From the NCBI RefSeq assembly GCF_010726955.1, contig NZ_AP022603.1, positions 1,736,001 to 1,800,000 on the forward strand: DNA of 64,000 nucleotides, given 5' to 3'. The notes under the pieces were generated by a model. It was not told the origin of the DNA, did not search any database, and saw only the letters and a program-made list of their open reading frames with translations. The position numbers and the translations under genes were made by a program. Position 1 is the first letter of the stretch. Each line of letters begins with the position of its first letter. Source of the stretch: Mycolicibacterium fallax (lineage in GTDB: Bacteria > Actinomycetota > Actinomycetes > Mycobacteriales > Mycobacteriaceae). Below, one piece after another: positions 1 through 8,425 of this stretch.

Positions 1-339
1 CGGGTGGTTGTGGTCGCGATGCCAGCCGGTGATCCAGTCGGCGGTGGTCACGATGTTGATGCCGGCCTCCAGCACCCGGACGTAGAGGTCCTCGTCGGGG
101 AACACCCCGTGGAAGGTCAGCACGTCGGGCCGGGCGGCCAGGATCTCCTCGACGGTGCCGGTGGTGGTGACCCCGTTGGGCGCCTGCCCAACCAGTTCTC
201 CGGCGTCGCGCCCGATCTTCTCCGGCGAATAACAGTGCACCCCAACCAATTCCAGGCCCGGCTCGGCGGCGATGCGTTTGATCATCTCGGAGCCAACGTT
301 GCCGGTGGCCACCTGGAATACCCGGATGGGAGCGGTCAT
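1..339 (-). CDS. DapB-like NAD(P)-dependent oxidoreductase, N-terminal part only
   Basis: The gene starts with ATG at 339 and runs off the left edge, leaving 113 codons. The protein begins MTAPIRVFQVATGNVGSEMI, a Rossmann nucleotide-binding start (ATGNVG) like that of dihydrodipicolinate-reductase-type oxidoreductases, followed by GRDAGELVG. The same layout (TTGNVG, GRDAGELAG) is present in the full-length gene at 15119-16183, so the two are paralogs. Mycobacteria carry several such proteins of about 350 residues, none with a firmly known substrate. It is 20 bases downstream of the Rieske oxygenase on the same strand and is probably co-transcribed with it. The catalytic half cannot be assessed because it lies outside the window. 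Confidence 0.8.
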   Translation of the reverse strand, partial: MTAPIRVFQVATGNVGSEMIKRIAAEPGLELVGVHCYSPEKIGRDAGELVGQAPNGVTTTGTVEEILAARPDVLTFHGVFPDEDLYVRVLEAGINIVTTADWITGWHRDHNHP

Positions 340-359
340 GGTGTGCCTTTCTCGAGGTG

Positions 360-1370
360 TCAGGCCGGATCAGCGGCGACGGCCGGTGCGGCCGCATCGG
401 GGTAGAACTGCCGGGCCCAGTCCCGGATCGCGGTGAAACCGGAATGCTCGGATCCGGTCAGCGCCGGCGAAGCGGAATAGCGTTGGTGTGACCAGATCTC
501 GATGTCCTGGCGGAACTGGCGGATGATCTCGAGGCCGAATTCCTCGGCGCGCAGCGCCGCCCGTTCGCCGTCCTTGCCCGGCGTCCGGCCGATGTAGACA
601 CTGAACCGGACGTCGGAGGTGGTGTCGTCGACCGGGGTGATGCACGAGATGGTGCGGTTGTCGATCATTCCCCAGCTTTTGGTGACCGCGATGCCGAGTC
701 CGCCGTTGATGGCCTGCACCCCGCTGTTCACATCCTCGATCCGCTGGCCGTCATCGCCCTCGAACGTGATGGTGAAGTCGACGTAGGACACCGGATCGTC
801 GAAGTCGTGGCGGGTGAACACCGGGTTGATCGGGGTCTTGTGCACGAACTTGAAATGCGCGGCGTCGACGCCATTTTCCAGCACGTACTGCGGGTGCATG
901 GCCAGCGCCGGTTCGAAGAGCCGTTGTTGCCGGTAGTAGTCCCCGGCACCGGAACCGTCACCGAACCCGGCGAACACATCGGGTGCCTCGAAGAACGGTT
1001 CGCGGCCCGCGGCGTCGTGCCAGATGTAGACCGAGGCGTTGCGTTCCACCGCCGGAAAGGTGCGGATGCGACGGCCACGGTTGGGCCGGTCCTCGTACGG
1101 GATGCACACGTTGCGCCCCTCGGCGTTCCACTGCCAGCCGTGAAACGGGCACTGCAGGTTCTCCCCGGTCACGGTGCCACCGTGCCCAAGATGCGCCCCG
1201 AGGTGCTCGCAGTAGGCGCCCATCACGGTGATCCGCCCGGACTCGGCGCGCCAGGCAACCAGGTCCTGGCCGAAGTAGGTCATCCGATGGACCGCGCCGA
1301 CGGCGATCTCGTCGGACCAGGCGACCTGGAACCAGCCGGTCGGCTTCATCGACAACGGCGGACTGGGCAT
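360..1370 (-). CDS. Rieske [2Fe-2S] non-haem iron oxygenase, KshA-like
   Basis: This 336-residue protein is the oxygenase component of a ring-hydroxylating or steroid-type monooxygenase; it would need a separate reductase. The Rieske cluster ligands are visible: C54-x-H56 (CEHLG) and C74-x2-H77 (CPFHGW). The mononuclear iron motif follows at about 166-177 (NGVDAAHFKFVH), giving H172 and H177. Length and motif spacing fit the 3-ketosteroid 9-alpha-hydroxylase family, but this subfamily also contains paralogs of unknown substrate, so no gene symbol is given. The start ATG at 1370 has a good ribosome site (GGGAGGAAGG) just upstream. It is followed by a DapB-like oxidoreductase and is divergent from a luciferase-like monooxygenase at 1667. 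Confidence 0.9.
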   Translation of the reverse strand: MPSPPLSMKPTGWFQVAWSDEIAVGAVHRMTYFGQDLVAWRAESGRITVMGAYCEHLGAHLGHGGTVTGENLQCPFHGWQWNAEGRNVCIPYEDRPNRGRRIRTFPAVERNASVYIWHDAAGREPFFEAPDVFAGFGDGSGAGDYYRQQRLFEPALAMHPQYVLENGVDAAHFKFVHKTPINPVFTRHDFDDPVSYVDFTITFEGDDGQRIEDVNSGVQAINGGLGIAVTKSWGMIDNRTISCITPVDDTTSDVRFSVYIGRTPGKDGERAALRAEEFGLEIIRQFRQDIEIWSHQRYSASPALTGSEHSGFTAIRDWARQFYPDAAAPAVAADPA

Positions 1371-1666
1371 CGCGACCTTCCTCCCGCTCGGCGGCGCTGA
1401 ATGAAATCGTAGCCGTCAACATGGACAACTGTATGAAATATAGCTTCCCGAACACCCGGCGGCGCGCTTGCCAACGCCGAGCAGCCGCCGCGCAAGGCAC
1501 AATCACCGCACTTCAAACCTATATTTGGACCTCGCCTTGTCGGACGGACGGCGCCACTCTATTCTGGACTAGTGTCCAGTATGGCCGTTGAATCGGCACC
1601 GAGCGGGTCCGATTCCCGCCTCGGCGACGGCCACCGGAGCACGCCCGCGTCGGCGGGCCCGAGCGG
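1371..1666. other. Divergent intergenic region
   Basis: These 296 bases separate the divergent Rieske oxygenase and luciferase-like genes and must hold both promoters. The stretch at 1425-1445 is locally AT-rich. One palindrome is visible (1561-1582, listed separately). No convincing gene is seen on either strand. Confidence 0.6.
1561..1582. promoter_or_regulatory. Inverted repeat, probable TetR-type operator
   Basis: Arms ATTCTGGAC and GTCCAGTAT flank a 4-base spacer; the inner six base pairs (CTGGAC/GTCCAG) match perfectly. It lies about 85 bases upstream of the luciferase-like gene and 190 bases from the divergent Rieske gene. Size and symmetry fit a dimeric regulator of the TetR type. 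No regulator gene lies next to it in this window. Confidence 0.5.
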
Positions 1667-2533
1667 ATGGAATTGAGCATGGATTTTGGGCTTGTGCTGT
1701 TCACCAGCGATCGCGGGATCGCCCCGGCGCGCGCGGCGAAGATCGCCGAGGACAACGGGTTCGCCACCTTCTACGTCCCCGAGCACACCCACATCCCGGT
1801 CAAGCGGGAGGCCGCGCACCCCACCACCGGCGACTCCTCGCTGCCCGATGACCGCTACATGCGCACCCTGGATCCGTGGGTGTCGCTGGCGATGGCCGCC
1901 GCGGTCACCGAACGCATCCGGCTGTCCACCGCCGTCGCGCTGCCCGTCGAGCACGACCCGATCACCCTGGCCAAGACCATCGCCAGCCTGGACCACCTGT
2001 CCGGCGGCCGGGTGAGCCTGGGCGTCGGGTTCGGCTGGAACACCGACGAATTGGCCGACCACCACGTCCCGGCCAACCGTCGGCGCACCGTGCTGCGCGA
2101 GTACCTGGAAGCCATGCGTGCGCTGTGGACCCAGGAGGAGGCCGGCTACGACGGCGAGTTCGTCAGCTTCGGCCCGTCCTGGGCCTGGCCCAAGCCCACC
2201 CAGCCGAAGATTCCGGTGCTCGTCGGCGCCGGTGCCACCGAGAAGACCTGCGCCTGGATCGCCCGGCACGCCGACGGCTGGATCACCACGCCCCGCGACC
2301 TCGACATCGACACCCCGGTCAAGCGACTGCAGGACACCTGGGCCGCGCATGACCGGGAGGGCTCGCCGACGATCGTCGCGCTGGACTACCGCCCCGATCC
2401 CGACAAGCTCGCGCACTGGAAGGAGATCGGGGTCACCGAGGTGCTCTACGGCTTCCCGGACAAGCCCGAGGCCGAGATCCCCGGCTACATCGAGCATCTG
2501 GCCGGGAAGCTCGCCGCGCTGTCGCTGACATGA
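1667..2533 (+). CDS. LLM-class F420-dependent oxidoreductase
   Basis: This 288-residue protein belongs to the luciferase-like monooxygenase fold; the subgroup common in mycobacteria uses cofactor F420 rather than FMN. Family signs: the N-terminal strand MDFGLVLFTSD, the STAVALPVEHDPITLAKT segment after the second strand, LSGGRVSLGVGFGWN near residue 115, and a C-terminal ADGWITTP region. An alternative ATG at 1679 would drop four residues and fits the usual family start (MDFGL) better. The end overlaps the next gene by 4 bases (ATGA), so it is translationally coupled to the hydrolase. F420 use is inferred from family membership. Confidence 0.87.
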   Translation: MELSMDFGLVLFTSDRGIAPARAAKIAEDNGFATFYVPEHTHIPVKREAAHPTTGDSSLPDDRYMRTLDPWVSLAMAAAVTERIRLSTAVALPVEHDPITLAKTIASLDHLSGGRVSLGVGFGWNTDELADHHVPANRRRTVLREYLEAMRALWTQEEAGYDGEFVSFGPSWAWPKPTQPKIPVLVGAGATEKTCAWIARHADGWITTPRDLDIDTPVKRLQDTWAAHDREGSPTIVALDYRPDPDKLAHWKEIGVTEVLYGFPDKPEAEIPGYIEHLAGKLAALSLT

Positions 2534-3444
2534 CCGCCCCGGAGGTCCTCGACCTGACGCTGCCGCACCTGCGGATGACGGCGCTGGCGTGGGGTCCGCC
2601 CGACGGCCGACTCGCGCTGTGCCTGCACGGGTTTCCCGACAGCGCCTGGGGCTGGCGGCGACTCGCGCCGCTGCTGGCCGACCGGGGCTTCCGCGTCGTC
2701 GCGCCGTTCACCCGCGGTTATGCGCCCACCGAACTGCCCGCCGACGGCGACTACGGGCTCGGCGCGCTGATGTACGACGCGCTGGCGGTGCACCGGCACC
2801 TCGGCGCGCCGACCGATGCCGTCCTGCTCGGCCACGATTGGGGTTCGTTCACCGCCAACGGCCTGGCCGCCACCGCGGATTTCCCGTTCGCGGCGACCAT
2901 TTCGATGGCGGTGCCGCCGATCTCGGCGCTGCGCGCGTTCCGGCACGGCATCTGGCGCGATGTCCGGATGGGGCCGCGGCAGCTCCGGATGAGCTGGTAC
3001 ATCCTGTTCTTTCAGCTGCCCGGGGTCCCCGAACGCAGCCTGGACCGGGTCATCCCGCGGTTGTGGCGGGATTGGTCGCCGTCGGGCAGTCACCCCGACG
3101 ACGACGATCTCGACATCGCCAACGCCCTGGCCGCGCTGCCCTCGGCGGCGCACCGGCGCGCGGCGGTCGGCTACTACCGCGCGCTGGTGCAGGGTCATCG
3201 CCCCGACCCCCGGTACGCGGCGCTGCACGCCCGCCGGTTCGACGCCCCGCGGGGGCCGATCCTGTACCTGCACGGCGCCCGGGACGGGGCGATGCAGGTC
3301 GGCTACGCCGAGCACCTGCTGGCGGACCTGCCCGACGGCAGCGCCGTGCGCGTGCTCCCCGACGCCGGGCACTTCCTGACTCTGGACGCCCCGGACGCGG
3401 TGTGCGCGGCGGTGCTGGAGCACCTGCAAACGACCACGACATAG
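2530..3444 (+). CDS. Alpha/beta hydrolase, epoxide-hydrolase-like
   Basis: The 304-residue protein has the alpha/beta-hydrolase order: an HGFPDS oxyanion segment near residue 34, the nucleophile elbow GHDWGS near residue 99 with an aspartate nucleophile, and a C-terminal histidine in DAGHFLTLD. An Asp nucleophile within HDWG, together with HGFP, is typical of epoxide hydrolases and haloalkane dehalogenases rather than serine esterases. The preceding monooxygenase and the following SDR are close (ATGA overlap and 43-base gap), suggesting oxidation, epoxide opening and alcohol oxidation of one unknown substrate. Confidence 0.85.
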   Translation: MTAPEVLDLTLPHLRMTALAWGPPDGRLALCLHGFPDSAWGWRRLAPLLADRGFRVVAPFTRGYAPTELPADGDYGLGALMYDALAVHRHLGAPTDAVLLGHDWGSFTANGLAATADFPFAATISMAVPPISALRAFRHGIWRDVRMGPRQLRMSWYILFFQLPGVPERSLDRVIPRLWRDWSPSGSHPDDDDLDIANALAALPSAAHRRAAVGYYRALVQGHRPDPRYAALHARRFDAPRGPILYLHGARDGAMQVGYAEHLLADLPDGSAVRVLPDAGHFLTLDAPDAVCAAVLEHLQTTTT

Positions 3445-3487
3445 GATGCCCTAAGAGTTGGCAGCCCATCAGGAAGCGAGAGCGACG

Positions 3488-4255
3488 ATGACCCAGGACC
3501 TCAGCGACGCCAAGGGGCTGCGCGTACTCATCGTCGGGGCCTCCTCCGGGATCGGCCGGGCCGTTGCGGTGGACGCCGCCCGCCGCGGCGCCAAGGTCGC
3601 CGTCGCCGCCCGGCGCATCGAGCTGCTCGACGAGCTCGCCGAGGAGATCGGCGGCGTCGCCTTCGAGCTCGACGTCGAGCAGACCGCGGCGATCAACCGG
3701 GTCGTGCCGGCCGCCGTCGAGGCGCTCGGCGGCCTGGACGCGGTGGTGTTCACCAGTACCGTCGTCCCGTTCGCGCACATCGAGGACACCGAGTTCGCCA
3801 CCTGGGTGCATGCCTTCAGCATCAACACCATCGGGGCGAGCAACGTGCTGCGGGCCGCCCGGGAGCACCTCGCCGAGGACGGCGTGGTGCTGATCGCCTC
3901 CAGCCAGATGGTCGGTCGCCCGCGGGCCGGGGTCGCCGCCTACGACGCGAGCAAGGCCGCGCTCGATGAGGTGCTGCGGTCCTGGCGCAACGAGCATCCG
4001 GACCTGGCGGTGATCCGGGTGGGCATCGGCCCCACCGAGGACACCGAGATTCTGCGCGGCGCCGACCGCGAGCTGCTGACCGAGCTGTTCGACCGGTGGA
4101 CCACCAACGGGCAGCTGCCCCGCAAGATGTCCGAGCTCGACGACGTCGCCGCGACGCTGTTCTCGCTGGTGTCGATGGCGCACGCCAACCCCAGCGTGGT
4201 GCCCGAGTCCGTGCAGCTCACCCCGCGCATCCCCCGCGCGTTGCTGGACGACTGA
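3488..4255 (+). CDS. Short-chain dehydrogenase/reductase
   Basis: The protein has 255 residues with the classical SDR plan: a Gly-rich motif GASSGIGRAV near residue 18, a catalytic Ser in IASSQMVGR, and YDASK as the YxxxK pair. The start was chosen at ATG 3488 because AGGAAGCGAG lies at a suitable distance upstream; the frame is open upstream to a TTG at 3458 but that has no ribosome site. It ends one base before the convergent gene at 4257. It probably belongs to the 1667-4255 operon. Substrate unknown. Confidence 0.88.
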   Translation: MTQDLSDAKGLRVLIVGASSGIGRAVAVDAARRGAKVAVAARRIELLDELAEEIGGVAFELDVEQTAAINRVVPAAVEALGGLDAVVFTSTVVPFAHIEDTEFATWVHAFSINTIGASNVLRAAREHLAEDGVVLIASSQMVGRPRAGVAAYDASKAALDEVLRSWRNEHPDLAVIRVGIGPTEDTEILRGADRELLTELFDRWTTNGQLPRKMSELDDVAATLFSLVSMAHANPSVVPESVQLTPRIPRALLDD

Positions 4256-4256
4256 G

Positions 4257-4625
4257 TCAGTCCGCGCCGGCTGCCCAGGCGATTGCCTCGGTCTCCTGAT
4301 CGACGTCGAACACCCGGGTCTGGCCCGGGGTGATCGGCGCGAAGATCGCCATGGCGTGGCGCAGCCAATCGTGGTTGGTGACCACGGCGATGCGGCCCCA
4401 CTGGCGCGGGTTGCGCATGCCGAACTTGGTGTCCTGCCACAACGCGCCGAGGCTGTAGCGATCAAAGTCGTCGCCGACGATGTAGACCATGTTGATCTTG
4501 CCGGTGGCCTGCACCTGCGCGTCGACGGCCGGGTCCAGCACGTTGCGGTAGTCGTCCGGTTCGATGGTGCCCACCGCCCGGAATCCGAGCACCCCGGCGG
4601 GCATCGAGGCGAGTTGTTCGATCAT
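4257..4625 (-). CDS. SpoIIAA-like STAS/SEC14 domain protein
   Basis: A 122-residue protein starting MIEQLASMPAGVLGFRAVGT. Its pattern of N-terminal strand, GTIEPDDYRNVL, GKINMVYIVGDDF, WGRIAVVTNHDWLRHAM and FDVDQETEAIAW matches the small SpoIIAA-like (STAS/SEC14) family, single-domain proteins often linked to stress or lipid binding but without a firm role. It stands alone, convergent with the SDR and 33 bases downstream of the helicase gene on the same strand. Confidence 0.72.
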   Translation of the reverse strand: MIEQLASMPAGVLGFRAVGTIEPDDYRNVLDPAVDAQVQATGKINMVYIVGDDFDRYSLGALWQDTKFGMRNPRQWGRIAVVTNHDWLRHAMAIFAPITPGQTRVFDVDQETEAIAWAAGAD

Positions 4626-4658
4626 GAATCCCTCGCTACGCCCGCGGGCGCGCCGGGG

Positions 4659-6134
4659 TCAGCCCCGCGACTGCACCGTGGGCGCGCCGGCGGGCCGCCC
4701 GGCACGACGCGGGCGACGGCTGCGCGGGGCCGCGCTGCCACCGGCGGTGTTGGCCGTCGGGTTCTGCCGGCCCGGGTTGGGCTTGGCGGCACTCTGCGGC
4801 GCCGCACCCTGACGGGCCGTCCCCTGGCGCCCGGCGCCCTGGCGCCCCGAGCCGGAGCGACCGGCACCCTGGCGACCGGAGCCCTGGCGACCGGAGCCCT
4901 GGCGTGCCGGCTTCTGCCGGGCGGGGGCGCTGCGAGCCGGGGCGGGCTCGGGCGCCGGCATCCGCAGCGGGGCAACCTCGCCGACCAGCTCGGTGACCGA
5001 GTCCGAAGCGGCGGTGACCTGCTGCGGGGCGACCTTGATGCCGGCCTTGCGCAGCAGAACCGAAGTGTCCGAACGCTGTTCGGGCAACACGATGGTGACG
5101 ACGTCGCCGGCGCTGCCCGCGCGGGCGGTGCGCCCGGACCGGTGCAGGTAGGCCTTGTGCTCGGCCGGCGGATCCACGTGCACGACCAGACCCACGTCGT
5201 CGACGTGTACGCCGCGCGCGGCAATGTCGGTGGCCACCAGGACCCGGGCGGTGCCGTCGGAGAAGGCGGCGAGGTTGCGGTCCCGGGCGTTCTGCGACAG
5301 GTTGCCGTGCAGATCCACCGACGGGATTCCGGCGGTGGTCAGCTGGCGGGCCAGCTTGCGGGCCTGATGCTTGGTGCGCATGAACAGGATTCGGCGATCG
5401 CTGCCCGAGGCCAGCCGCAGCACCAGGTCCTTCTTCACGTCGGCGCCCGCCACGTGGAACACGTGATGGGTCATCGCGGCCACCGGCGAGTTCGCCTCGT
5501 CGACGCTGTGCGACACCGGGTTTCGCAGGAATCGCTTGACCAGCTTGTCGACGCCGTTGTCCAGCGTCGCGGAGAACAGCAGCCGCTGACCGTCGGCCGG
5601 GGTGGCGGCCAGGATGCGGGTGACGCCGGGCAGGAAGCCCAGATCGGCCATGTGATCGGCCTCGTCGAGCACCGCGATCTGCACGGCGTCCAGGCTGATC
5701 AGCTTCTGGCGCATCAGATCTTCCAGCCGCCCCGGGCAGGCCACGACGATGTCGGCGCCGGCGCGCAGCGCGGTCTCCTGCCGGCTCTGGGCGACGCCAC
5801 CGAAGATGGTGGTCACCTTCAGGCCGCGGGCGGCGGCCAGCGGCTGCAGGGTCGCGGCGATCTGGGTGGCCAGCTCCCGGGTGGGCGCCAGCACCAGGCC
5901 GGTCGGCCGGGACGGGCGGCGGGTCGCCGGATCCAGCCGGGTGGCCAGCGGGATCGAGAAGGCCAGCGTCTTACCGCTGCCGGTCTTGCCGCGGCCGAGC
6001 ACATCGCGGCCGGCCAGCGAGTCGGGCAGGGTGGAGACCTGGATGGGGAACGGGCTGGTGATGCCGCGTTCGGTGAGCGAGTCGATCAGCGGGGTGGGCA
6101 CCCCAAGGTCGGCAAAGCTGGGTTGGGCAGTCAT
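4659..6134 (-). CDS. DEAD-box RNA helicase, RhlE-like
   Basis: A 491-residue ATP-dependent RNA helicase. In order: Q-motif region (FPIQVSTLPD), motif I GRGKTGSGKT, PTRELA, DEAD in VLDEADHM, SAT in LFSATL, and motif VI HRSGRTARAG. The last 90 residues are a low-complexity basic tail of repeated RQG/GRQ units, likely an RNA-binding extension. The frame is open upstream to 6425, but the start is set at ATG 6134, preceded by AGAAAGG and giving MTAQPSFADLG, the usual family start. Such helicases act in cold adaptation, ribosome assembly and RNA turnover. Confidence 0.93.
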   Translation of the reverse strand: MTAQPSFADLGVPTPLIDSLTERGITSPFPIQVSTLPDSLAGRDVLGRGKTGSGKTLAFSIPLATRLDPATRRPSRPTGLVLAPTRELATQIAATLQPLAAARGLKVTTIFGGVAQSRQETALRAGADIVVACPGRLEDLMRQKLISLDAVQIAVLDEADHMADLGFLPGVTRILAATPADGQRLLFSATLDNGVDKLVKRFLRNPVSHSVDEANSPVAAMTHHVFHVAGADVKKDLVLRLASGSDRRILFMRTKHQARKLARQLTTAGIPSVDLHGNLSQNARDRNLAAFSDGTARVLVATDIAARGVHVDDVGLVVHVDPPAEHKAYLHRSGRTARAGSAGDVVTIVLPEQRSDTSVLLRKAGIKVAPQQVTAASDSVTELVGEVAPLRMPAPEPAPARSAPARQKPARQGSGRQGSGRQGAGRSGSGRQGAGRQGTARQGAAPQSAAKPNPGRQNPTANTAGGSAAPRSRRPRRAGRPAGAPTVQSRG

Positions 6135-6452
6135 GTTTTCGGTGCCTTTCTGGCATCGGATGTGCCAGGCGGCCGCGATTTTCCGCGCGGTGGCCGACAC
6201 AAGGTGGCGAGATTGCCGGTGGGCAAAATCGATCGCCGCAAAAAAGCCTGTGCTCCGGGCACGGATCATCGGTTTCCGGCGGCCGGTGAGGCCGTTCGGG
6301 ACCGGTGGATGATGAAGCATTCCACGACGTATTGGCGCGATGGTCGCGCCAACATCGGGTTCAGCGTATCCGATCGGCGCCCCGGTGCCCCGTCGGCGCG
6401 GCGATCTGTGAGCAAACGCACGCACGTGCGTTCGACGGGCAGCCGGCGGCCG
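6135..6452 (-). other. Helicase upstream region, possible long 5' leader
   Basis: The 318 bases between the helicase start and the end of the ABC-F gene hold no credible gene. The reading frame of the helicase stays open here on the minus strand, but the translation lacks family similarity. The region must contain the helicase promoter unless it reads through from the ABC-F gene. Cold-induced helicases often have long leaders; that is inference here. Confidence 0.4.
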
Positions 6453-8108
6453 TCACTCCTCGGTGACGCGGCCCTCGGCGACCCGCCAGCACCGGTCCAC
6501 CCGGACGTTCGCCAGCATCCGGCGGTCGTGGGTGACCAACAGCAGCGCGCCCTGGTAGGACTCCAGCGCGGATTCGAGCTGTTCGATCGCGGGCAGGTCG
6601 AGGTGGTTGGTCGGCTCGTCGAGGACCAGCACATTGGTGCCGCGGGCCTGCAGCAGCGCCAGCGCGGCGCGGGTGCGCTCCCCCGGCGACAGCGCGTCCA
6701 CCGGGCGGTCCACATGGTCGGCGCGCAGTCCGAACTTGGCCAGCAGGGTCCGCACCTGTTCGGTGGTGTAGTCCGGCATCAGCGCCTCGAAGCGGTCGGC
6801 GAGCCGCTGCGATCCGGTGAACAGCCGCCGGGACTGATCCACCTCGCCGATCGCCACGTTGCTGCCCAGCTGCGCGGTCCCGGATTCCGGTTCGAGCTGG
6901 CCGAGCAGCAGCCGCAGCAGCGTCGACTTCCCGGCCCCGTTGGGTCCGGTGATGCCGATCCGCTCACCGGCGTTCACCTGGATCGACACCGGCCCGAGGG
7001 TGAAGTCGCCGCGGCGCACCACGGCGTCGTTGAGGGTGGAGACGACGGTGCTGGATCGGGGTGCGGCGCCGATGGTGAACTGCAGCACCCATTCCTTGCG
7101 CGGCTCGACGACCTCCTCGAGTCGGGCGATCCGGCTCTCCATCTGGCGCACCTTCTGCGCCTGCTTCTCGCTGGATTCGCTGGCGGCCCGGCGACGGATC
7201 TTGTCGTTGTCGGGCGCCTTGCGGATCGCGTTGCGCACGCCCTGACTCGACCATTCGCGCTGGGTTCGCGCGCGGGCAACGAGGTCGGCCTTGCGTTCGG
7301 CGTACTCGTCGTACTCCTGGCGGCGGTGTCGACGCGCGACCTCCCGCTCCTGCAGGTAGCTGTCATAGCCGCCGCCGTAGATGGTGTTGGTGTGCTGGGC
7401 CAGGTCGAGTTCCAGGACGCGAGTCACGCTGCGGGACAGGAATTCCCGGTCGTGGCTGACCAGCACGACACCGCCGCGCATGCCGGCCACCACCTCCTCC
7501 AGCCGGTCCAGGCCGTCCAGGTCCAGGTCGTTGGTCGGCTCGTCGAGCAGGACGATGTCGAACCGCGAACACAGCAGCGCGGCCAGCCCGACGCGCGCGG
7601 CCTGCCCGCCCGACAGGCTGGTCATCAGCGCGTCCTCGGGTGCCATCGCGCTCTGGTCGAGGCCGAGTTCGGTGAGCACCGCGCCCAGTCGTTCGTCCAG
7701 GTCCGGCGCGCCGGTGGCCAGCCAGTGGTCCAGCGCCGCGGCGTAGACGTCGGCGGCGGCGGCCGGGGCGTCGGGGTCGGCGAGCGCCTCCGCGGCGGCG
7801 TCCATGGCCGCGGTGGCCGCGGCGCAACCGGTGCGTCGGGCGACGTACCCGCCGACCGTCTCGCCGGCGACCCGCTCGTGTTCCTGGGGCAGCCAGCCGA
7901 CGAAGGCGTCCGGCGGGGTGCGCGAGACGGTGCCCGACAGCGGGGCCAGGTCGCCGGCCAGCACCCGCAGCAGGGTGGTCTTGCCGGCACCGTTGGCGCC
8001 GACGACGCCGACGACGTCCCCCGCGGCGACGGTGAGATCCAGGTGCTCGAACAGCACCCGGTGCGCATAGCCGCCTGCCACATCCTTGGCGACCAGGGTG
8101 GCGCTCAT
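6453..8108 (-). CDS. ABC-F family ATPase (ribosome-associated)
   Basis: A 551-residue soluble protein with two ABC domains and no membrane segments, typical of ABC-F translation factors or antibiotic-resistance ATPases. First domain: Walker A GANGAGKTTLL, signature LSGGQAARVGLA, Walker B LLDEPTNDLDLD. Second domain: GPNGAGKSTLL, LSPGERTRAALA, VLDEPTNHLDLP. Between them is a charged linker (about residues 235-310) matching the P-site tRNA-interaction motif of the family. Start ATG 8108 gives MSATLVAKDVAGGYAHRVLF. ABC-F paralogs differ in target, so whether it is housekeeping or resistance is open. Confidence 0.9.
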   Translation of the reverse strand: MSATLVAKDVAGGYAHRVLFEHLDLTVAAGDVVGVVGANGAGKTTLLRVLAGDLAPLSGTVSRTPPDAFVGWLPQEHERVAGETVGGYVARRTGCAAATAAMDAAAEALADPDAPAAAADVYAAALDHWLATGAPDLDERLGAVLTELGLDQSAMAPEDALMTSLSGGQAARVGLAALLCSRFDIVLLDEPTNDLDLDGLDRLEEVVAGMRGGVVLVSHDREFLSRSVTRVLELDLAQHTNTIYGGGYDSYLQEREVARRHRRQEYDEYAERKADLVARARTQREWSSQGVRNAIRKAPDNDKIRRRAASESSEKQAQKVRQMESRIARLEEVVEPRKEWVLQFTIGAAPRSSTVVSTLNDAVVRRGDFTLGPVSIQVNAGERIGITGPNGAGKSTLLRLLLGQLEPESGTAQLGSNVAIGEVDQSRRLFTGSQRLADRFEALMPDYTTEQVRTLLAKFGLRADHVDRPVDALSPGERTRAALALLQARGTNVLVLDEPTNHLDLPAIEQLESALESYQGALLLVTHDRRMLANVRVDRCWRVAEGRVTEE

Positions 8109-8258
8109 CGGGCGGCCCCCGCATCGGCCGGCAGCCGCCCGGTGCCCGTCGTAGCTCGAATCATCAGCATCGACGGCAATGTTAGAGGGCGGCGCAGTCA
8201 GCGGTGGGCGAGGCAGCGCCGGGCACGGCCCGCACCAGATCAGCCGGGCGCAACAACG

Positions 8259-8292
8259 AAAACCCGCCCCGACCGAGGTCGGAGCGGGTTTC
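8259..8292 (-). terminator. Rho-independent-like terminator after tRNA-Ala
   Basis: On the minus strand a stem of about 13 base pairs (AACCCGCTCCGACC with GGTCGGGGCGGGTT, one mismatch) closes a three-base loop and is followed by TTTTCGTTGTTG. It starts 6 bases after the tRNA 3' end, so it should end the tRNA transcript. It may also work for the opposite strand. Confidence 0.75.
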
Positions 8293-8297
8293 AAACG

Positions 8298-8370
8298 TGG
8301 AGCTAAGGGGATTCGAACCCCTGACCCCCACACTGCCAGTGTGGTGCGCTACCAACTGCGCCATAGCCCC
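8298..8370 (-). tRNA. tRNA-Ala (anticodon GGC)
   Basis: A 73-base cloverleaf can be drawn on the minus strand. The acceptor stem GGGGCTA pairs with TAGCTCC, with A as discriminator base. The D arm contains AGTTGGTA, the anticodon arm is CCACA-CTGGCAG-TGTGG with anticodon GGC reading GCC, and the T arm is AGGGG-TTCGAAT-CCCCT. The 3' CCA is not encoded and must be added. A terminator follows immediately. Confidence 0.97.
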
Positions 8371-8425
8371 AAGAACGTGCCCCACGAAGTTACACCACAA
8401 TCGCCCCCGGCATCAAAACGGCTGG

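Noticed and set aside
6135..6425. N-terminal extension of the helicase
   Set aside because: The frame is open, but the extension has low-quality composition and the ATG at 6134 has both a ribosome site and the family's usual start.
4356..8306. Plus-strand open frame of 1316 codons
   Set aside because: It is antisense to the helicase and ABC-F genes, which have complete motif sets; the plus-strand translation has no domain signs.
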